From NCBI GenBank assembly GCA_002396385.1, contig DGTD01000129.1:1-10933 (forward strand): a stretch of DNA of 10,933 nt. Direction: 5' to 3'. Numbering within the stretch: position 1 is the first letter of the stretch; each line of letters opens with the position of its first letter. Below the pieces are notes generated by a model. It made no database searches, was not told where the DNA came from, and worked only from the letters and a program-made list of their open reading frames with translations. Positions 6,836-10,933 of this stretch are shown here, one piece after another. Both the position numbers and the translations under genes were made by a program. This DNA comes from Bacteroidales bacterium UBA4345 (GTDB lineage Bacteria > Bacteroidota > Bacteroidia > Bacteroidales > Paludibacteraceae).

Positions 6836-9800
6836 TTAATGACAGGTAACTTCTTCTTTTGGCCCCATATGAACGTGCAAATCAGCATAAGTGTCAATTA
6901 TATGACCAACCTTTAAATTGAAACTTGCAATTGCGTCTCCTTGTAAAGGAGAAGGTGCAGCACCTTTCAGTCCAAAGAATGCATTAGCCTCAATAACAGG
7001 AATTTTAGTAAAGTACAAATTCACGCCCAGATCTACACCGAAGTCTCCATAAATACTTCCTTTGGCCCTCCACTTGGAATTTCCTTTACTAGGACGTGGA
7101 CAATCGGTTAGCAGCAAATCACAGCCACCTTCGATATAGAACCCGGCAAATACTAATGGAAATTTATCAAAAGAAAGATCCGCACGTGTGTTAACGGCAA
7201 ATGCCACACCATGTGCTTTTTTATCGGTTGCCACCTCGTCGGCTGAATAAGATACACTCTTAAACTTATTAGCCGCGTCAGGAGACAAAGGTTTCAAATT
7301 AGGGCTTGGCAATTCTCCTGTCATAAAGTAGGTTTTACCTTCAGCAATACCACCCAGGAACCTCAAATAAGCAGGATAGGTGTCGGAACCAATACGGAAA
7401 TACCATTTTTCAGGAGAGATTCGCATATTTACGCTGGCATAACCTTCCATCAATTCGCCAAAATCCGCTTTTACAGCAGAGTTCAAATTGAAGAACTTTT
7501 CAGAAGGAATATAATCGATTTTAGCCCAACCATGTATTGTACCACTACTAGGGGCAATTTTTCCAAGAATATCATTGTTATTTTCATCTTTAGGATCAGT
7601 TGGCTTTAAGAAGTCATCTCTCAGTGCAGAACATACTTTTGACTCATTGGCCAATTTTGCCATATATTTTTCAACTTTCTCCAATTTTTTTGCGGCGTCA
7701 GTCACAAATTTAGGAGTTGGAGCTATCATAGAGAAATCACCACCAATGGTAATTTGTTCAACAGCAAAATCGCCGGCAAATTTGATATTCAGCTCCGCAT
7801 TCAAATTTGCTAAATTTTCGCCTCCAAAAATCAAGCCAACACCAGCAATTATACCCAGTTTGATATTCGGATCAGGAACATAATCTTTCACGTCAGCAAA
7901 CACAAAAGGAGTATTTGGATCGTCTGGCGCATATTCTTCTGGCCATTGGTCTACTGGAATTCTTTTAACATTATTATTCATATGATAATAAGCACCACCA
8001 GTCAGACTCTTCAAATAAAGGCCTGAGAATACTGGAATACCGCTATTAGGAAAACTACAGCCCGCTTTAGTAAACCAATACTTAACCTTTTCATTATTTT
8101 TGGTAACACTACCAAAACAAGCCTGTACATTGGCTGTTACGTCAACTGGCTTAATAGTAAGGTCTACCTTACCTTTAAATCCTTTGCCGAAGACGTCGTC
8201 ATCTTTATACAAATCAATCTCACCCTTCAACTTTATAGCACCTATGTCTGCATCAAGACCAATGTGATTTACATCAATACCACCGAAGTGCCAATTTTCC
8301 GCAATTCCGCTGTTTTTCACCGTTCCATAGAAGGTTTTGAACAAGCCGCCAAAATCAGGAGCGATATTACCGCTGCCGTTAGGAATAACCTGTATTTTAG
8401 CATCCATAATCAAACCTCCGCAGGCTTCTTCATCAACTTTAAACTTTTGATTTATAGTTGGTTTTCCATTCCTCCACCCGAGTTCGTTCAAAGTCAGTGT
8501 CATGCCTAAGAACTTAGTTTCTAGCTTACCCTTCAAAGCAAGTCGGTCAAGAGATACCTTTTTCCCAACATTTTGGAAAGTGAGACCCTCAAATGCGATT
8601 CCCTCGAATTTACAATCATAACCTAGAAGGGAACCACCAGCTTCTCCTTTGGAAGCAGCAGCAGAAGCCAAATCGAGCGAGCCATTAAGAACGATTTTGA
8701 AACGCAAGCGTCCAACAGAGTCTTCCGTAGCAGCATCACCCGAGGTATTAGCTGAGATGGTTGAGGTTTCTACATCTCTATAATAATTTGTGATATAAAC
8801 ACCCGTACCAGGGTTAAGCGTTACAGTAGCCTTGTCGGTAAATGGAACTTGGAAGGTTTGTCCTGCTTCGCCAGTTGTGGCCTTACCTGCAAATCCATAT
8901 TTCTTATCGCCAGTTTTCTCGTCGGTATGTAATGATACACGAATAGAATAATCGAATTTCAATACGTCATTTGAATTGTTTTCTCTGTTTAACAATTCTT
9001 GCTCAGTATTAGCATGCGTCAATGCATCTTTACTTGAGACCTTTTTTAAGAAAGGAATATCAATGCCGCCATCCATTTCTCCCTTCATAAATTCGTTTTG
9101 GTAGAACTCGACAGCAACATTATCTAGTGAGATTCTAGCACCTGCATTACCTAGATTTTTATTAACCAAGTGTTCACCTTTAGCCTTTCCCGTAAAACCA
9201 TAATCATCGATAAACATATCGTAGACTGTAGCTTCGGGAATTTTATCAGAGTCATTCAATTTAAAATCTTCAGGGAAATAGCAAGTCAGTTTCCTAAGCG
9301 CAAACCCAGTCCAGGTCTCAGCTGAAAGTCCCTGTGGCATATATCCTGATGGGAGTTCAAAATCAGGCGCATTTTTCACAGTACTCAAATCAATGACAGC
9401 ATCTGAAACCTCAAACACAAAGTTTTTTGCGTCTTTTACTTTGAAAGGAGAAGAAAAACACAATTTTGAAACAAAACCACCTTTGGCGTCAAGAGAGAAA
9501 ACCGCACGGACATGCTTATCCTCTTTTTCAGTCCAGGCCTCATATTCAGGATTTGTATTCTTTTGTTCTATTATATTACCATGTTGATCTTTTTTTTCTG
9601 GCATTTTATCCTGAACCTTGCCTTTTTTCATGGCCACCAAGTAGTCAAGGAAGTCTACATAGCCTTGTAAGTGTACAGCCTGCACACCATTACAGTTAAA
9701 CTCGACATAGTTACTTCCATCTTTGCTTTCATCGGGCAATTTACAATCCCCCAACTCTTTTTTTACTGTTGACGGATCTTTTACAAAAACCAAATTAGCC

Positions 9801-10219
9801 TTGTCTTTAAGAAGAGGAATTGTATAATTTCTATCTAGATATATACGAGTTCTTTGTTCGGGGTCACCCTTTTTGAAGAAGACATCGCCCTTAAAGCAAA
9901 TGGCATTCGATTCCCCACCCTGTTCAGGTAAGAATGGCAAGGTCACTTTAATAACAGCTTCGGCTTTGGTCATGTTATCGCCGAGATTTTCACCTCTCAC
10001 CATTTTCATATTGTCGAGTGCCGCATAGAAATAAATCTGACCGAATTCACCTTCGAAACCAACTGGCATATTAAAGCCAACACCAAAATCCTTGATATTA
10101 TTCAAATCACCAAGAATTTCTTCTCCACTCTTGTCCTTTAAGTCGTTGACATCAACGGCAAAAACGTTCACATATAAAAGTGATAGAAGTATAAATATGT
10201 ATTTTTTCATTTTATTCAT
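6836..10219 (-). CDS. Large secreted beta-rich protein of unknown function
   Basis: About 1127 residues. The ATG at 10219 overlaps the stop codon region of the upstream gene by 8 bp; a second in-frame ATG at 10210 (1124 residues) lies one base after that stop and would place MKKYIF right at the terminus. A TTG at 10222 is less likely. Either ATG gives a clear signal peptide: MKKYIFILLSLLYVNVFA with cleavage before VDVND. The rest is rich in alternating hydrophobic/polar segments and Gly, with phrases such as LKGEIDLY, GFKGKVDLTI and NIKFAGDF suggesting repeated beta strands, as in a beta-solenoid or barrel-like fold. A charged helical segment lies at about 838-870 (TDAAKKLEKVEKYMAKLANE). Around a dozen Cys residues are scattered, the last one being second from the C-terminus. 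I do not recognise the family and see no catalytic motif. Its position between two other probable envelope proteins suggests a shared assembly. Confidence 0.88.
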   Translation of the reverse strand: MNKMKKYIFILLSLLYVNVFAVDVNDLKDKSGEEILGDLNNIKDFGVGFNMPVGFEGEFGQIYFYAALDNMKMVRGENLGDNMTKAEAVIKVTLPFLPEQGGESNAICFKGDVFFKKGDPEQRTRIYLDRNYTIPLLKDKANLVFVKDPSTVKKELGDCKLPDESKDGSNYVEFNCNGVQAVHLQGYVDFLDYLVAMKKGKVQDKMPEKKDQHGNIIEQKNTNPEYEAWTEKEDKHVRAVFSLDAKGGFVSKLCFSSPFKVKDAKNFVFEVSDAVIDLSTVKNAPDFELPSGYMPQGLSAETWTGFALRKLTCYFPEDFKLNDSDKIPEATVYDMFIDDYGFTGKAKGEHLVNKNLGNAGARISLDNVAVEFYQNEFMKGEMDGGIDIPFLKKVSSKDALTHANTEQELLNRENNSNDVLKFDYSIRVSLHTDEKTGDKKYGFAGKATTGEAGQTFQVPFTDKATVTLNPGTGVYITNYYRDVETSTISANTSGDAATEDSVGRLRFKIVLNGSLDLASAAASKGEAGGSLLGYDCKFEGIAFEGLTFQNVGKKVSLDRLALKGKLETKFLGMTLTLNELGWRNGKPTINQKFKVDEEACGGLIMDAKIQVIPNGSGNIAPDFGGLFKTFYGTVKNSGIAENWHFGGIDVNHIGLDADIGAIKLKGEIDLYKDDDVFGKGFKGKVDLTIKPVDVTANVQACFGSVTKNNEKVKYWFTKAGCSFPNSGIPVFSGLYLKSLTGGAYYHMNNNVKRIPVDQWPEEYAPDDPNTPFVFADVKDYVPDPNIKLGIIAGVGLIFGGENLANLNAELNIKFAGDFAVEQITIGGDFSMIAPTPKFVTDAAKKLEKVEKYMAKLANESKVCSALRDDFLKPTDPKDENNNDILGKIAPSSGTIHGWAKIDYIPSEKFFNLNSAVKADFGELMEGYASVNMRISPEKWYFRIGSDTYPAYLRFLGGIAEGKTYFMTGELPSPNLKPLSPDAANKFKSVSYSADEVATDKKAHGVAFAVNTRADLSFDKFPLVFAGFYIEGGCDLLLTDCPRPSKGNSKWRAKGSIYGDFGVDLGVNLYFTKIPVIEANAFFGLKGAAPSPLQGDAIASFNLKVGHIIDTYADLHVHMGPKEEVTCH

Positions 10220-10933
10220 CAATTCGCTTTAGTATGTATGGTAAAGTCATATAATTTTCATCAACAAGGAACATCGGCACAGTATATGCAAAATCTCCAG
10301 TTCTACCACATTTTGTTTGAACAAAATCAAGAACCTGTGTTATTGCCTTACACTTAGAAAAATCGCACATTTTACAATTTGAGGCCTTTGGTATTTTATT
10401 ATAATCATCAATTGTATAATTTTTCGTATTTGCTCTAACTAACTCAGAGGCGACAAGTGCACAGACCTGTCTTACAAATTCATATTGATCACCATTACTG
10501 ATTTCAAGAGGTTCGAAATCTATTAAAGAAGATATAAGTTCATATATTTGTTGTTTTGGAGAACCTAAGTTATCATCACTAGCAGAATAATAGTAACTAC
10601 TCTTATCCTTTAATAAGTGGATTAATTTCTTGTAAGTATAGTTATCATGGATATCTAATTTTGAAGAATAAGCATACTTTTCACTCGACATCACATCATA
10701 AATAAAATACGTAAATATCTTAATAGCCATATCTTTAGTCACGGTAACTGTGCTATGACTACCATTATCTGTTAGTATTTCATTAGGACCTGTTGGTGTA
10801 GAAGGGCCTGTTGGTGTAGAAGGGCCTGTTGGTGTAGAAGGGCCTGTTGGTGTAGAAGGGCCCGTTGGTGTAGAAGGACCCGTTGGCGTAGAAGGGCCCG
10901 TTGGTGTAGAAGGACCCGTTGGTGTAGAAGGGC
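10212..10933 (-). CDS. Unrecognised protein with STPTGP-repeat linker and Cys-containing C-terminal domain (5' part outside the window)
   Basis: The frame is open from the right window edge to the TAA at 10212-10214, giving about 239 visible residues of a longer protein. The first visible part is at least eight copies of the hexapeptide STPTGP, a flexible, probably extracytoplasmic linker. After the last repeat, NEILTDNGSHSTVTV leads into a mixed helical domain of about 175 residues (TKDMAIKIFTYFIYDV onward). That domain holds a cysteine group CKMCDFSKC followed 14 residues later by another Cys (in QTKCGRTGDF), which could bind metal or form disulfides. A GTG at 10742 or ATG at 10730 could be taken as a start, but the uninterrupted repeat frame upstream argues that the gene continues. 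The stop overlaps the next start (GATGAATAAAATG), indicating translational coupling. I do not recognise the domain; a surface or secreted location is inferred from the linker and the neighbours. Confidence 0.8.
   Translation of the reverse strand, partial: PSTPTGPSTPTGPSTPTGPSTPTGPSTPTGPSTPTGPSTPTGPSTPTGPNEILTDNGSHSTVTVTKDMAIKIFTYFIYDVMSSEKYAYSSKLDIHDNYTYKKLIHLLKDKSSYYYSASDDNLGSPKQQIYELISSLIDFEPLEISNGDQYEFVRQVCALVASELVRANTKNYTIDDYNKIPKASNCKMCDFSKCKAITQVLDFVQTKCGRTGDFAYTVPMFLVDENYMTLPYILKRIDE
10786..10933 (-). repeat. 18-bp tandem minisatellite encoding STPTGP hexapeptides
   Basis: Eight complete 18-bp units at 10786-10929 plus four bases of a ninth, continuing off the window. The plus-strand consensus is gggcctgttggtgtagaa. 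Units vary only at unit positions 3, 6 and 12, all of which are third codon positions in the minus-strand frame, so every unit keeps the same peptide. The unit length is a multiple of three, so copy-number change would lengthen or shorten the linker without a frameshift. Confidence 0.95.

Noticed and set aside
10220..10222. TTG start for the large secreted protein
   Set aside because: Two ATG codons follow immediately and give equally good or better signal peptides.
10740..10742. GTG start for a 176-residue protein at the right end
   Set aside because: The frame stays open upstream through the STPTGP repeats to the window edge, so this is an internal codon of a longer gene.
10786..10933. CRISPR array
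   Set aside because: The 18-bp units are contiguous with no spacers and are in frame with a coding region.

Overview
The window looks like a chromosomal segment from a Bacteroidetes bacterium, most likely order Bacteroidales (Bacteroides, Prevotella or Porphyromonas-like). The reasons are the AAA-ATPase-like/PD-(D/E)XK gene family, which is strongly amplified in that group, the style of the large secreted proteins with FN3 domains, and moderate-to-low GC. All supportable genes lie on the minus strand, so transcription runs from right to left. No rRNA, tRNA, CRISPR array, insertion sequence or integrase is visible.

Right part (about 4741-10933): three closely packed genes, probably one operon that starts beyond the right edge. 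The first is the 3' end of a gene whose protein has a Pro/Thr-rich linker of STPTGP hexapeptides (an 18-bp tandem repeat at DNA level) followed by a C-terminal domain of about 175 residues that I do not recognise. Its stop codon overlaps the start of a large protein (about 1127 residues) with a signal peptide and a beta-rich, repetitive body, also unrecognised. Nineteen bases later comes a 691-residue secreted protein built from fibronectin type III domains. The three look like components of an envelope or surface assembly, but that role is inferred only from signal peptides and domain style. The operon ends at a perfect 12-bp stem hairpin with a U-rich tail (4663-4711).

Left part (1-4634): a tandem array of three near-identical genes with an exact 1610-bp period. 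Each encodes a 516-residue AAA-ATPase-like protein with a C-terminal PD-(D/E)XK nuclease domain; the leftmost copy is cut by the window edge. Each unit carries its own short leader with a strong Shine-Dalgarno sequence, and the copies are separated by identical-length 59-bp spacers. Copy C, the first transcribed, differs from A and B mainly in two sharply bounded patches in the N-terminal ATPase part. Elsewhere, variant sharing among the copies is conflicting, which points to recent amplification with gene conversion. The array is visibly richer in GC than the operon on its right.

Most interesting points: the exact-period triplication with mosaic patches in the ATPase domain, the in-frame 18-bp minisatellite, the FN3 domain that seems to be split by a helical insertion, and the pair of unrecognised large secreted proteins.
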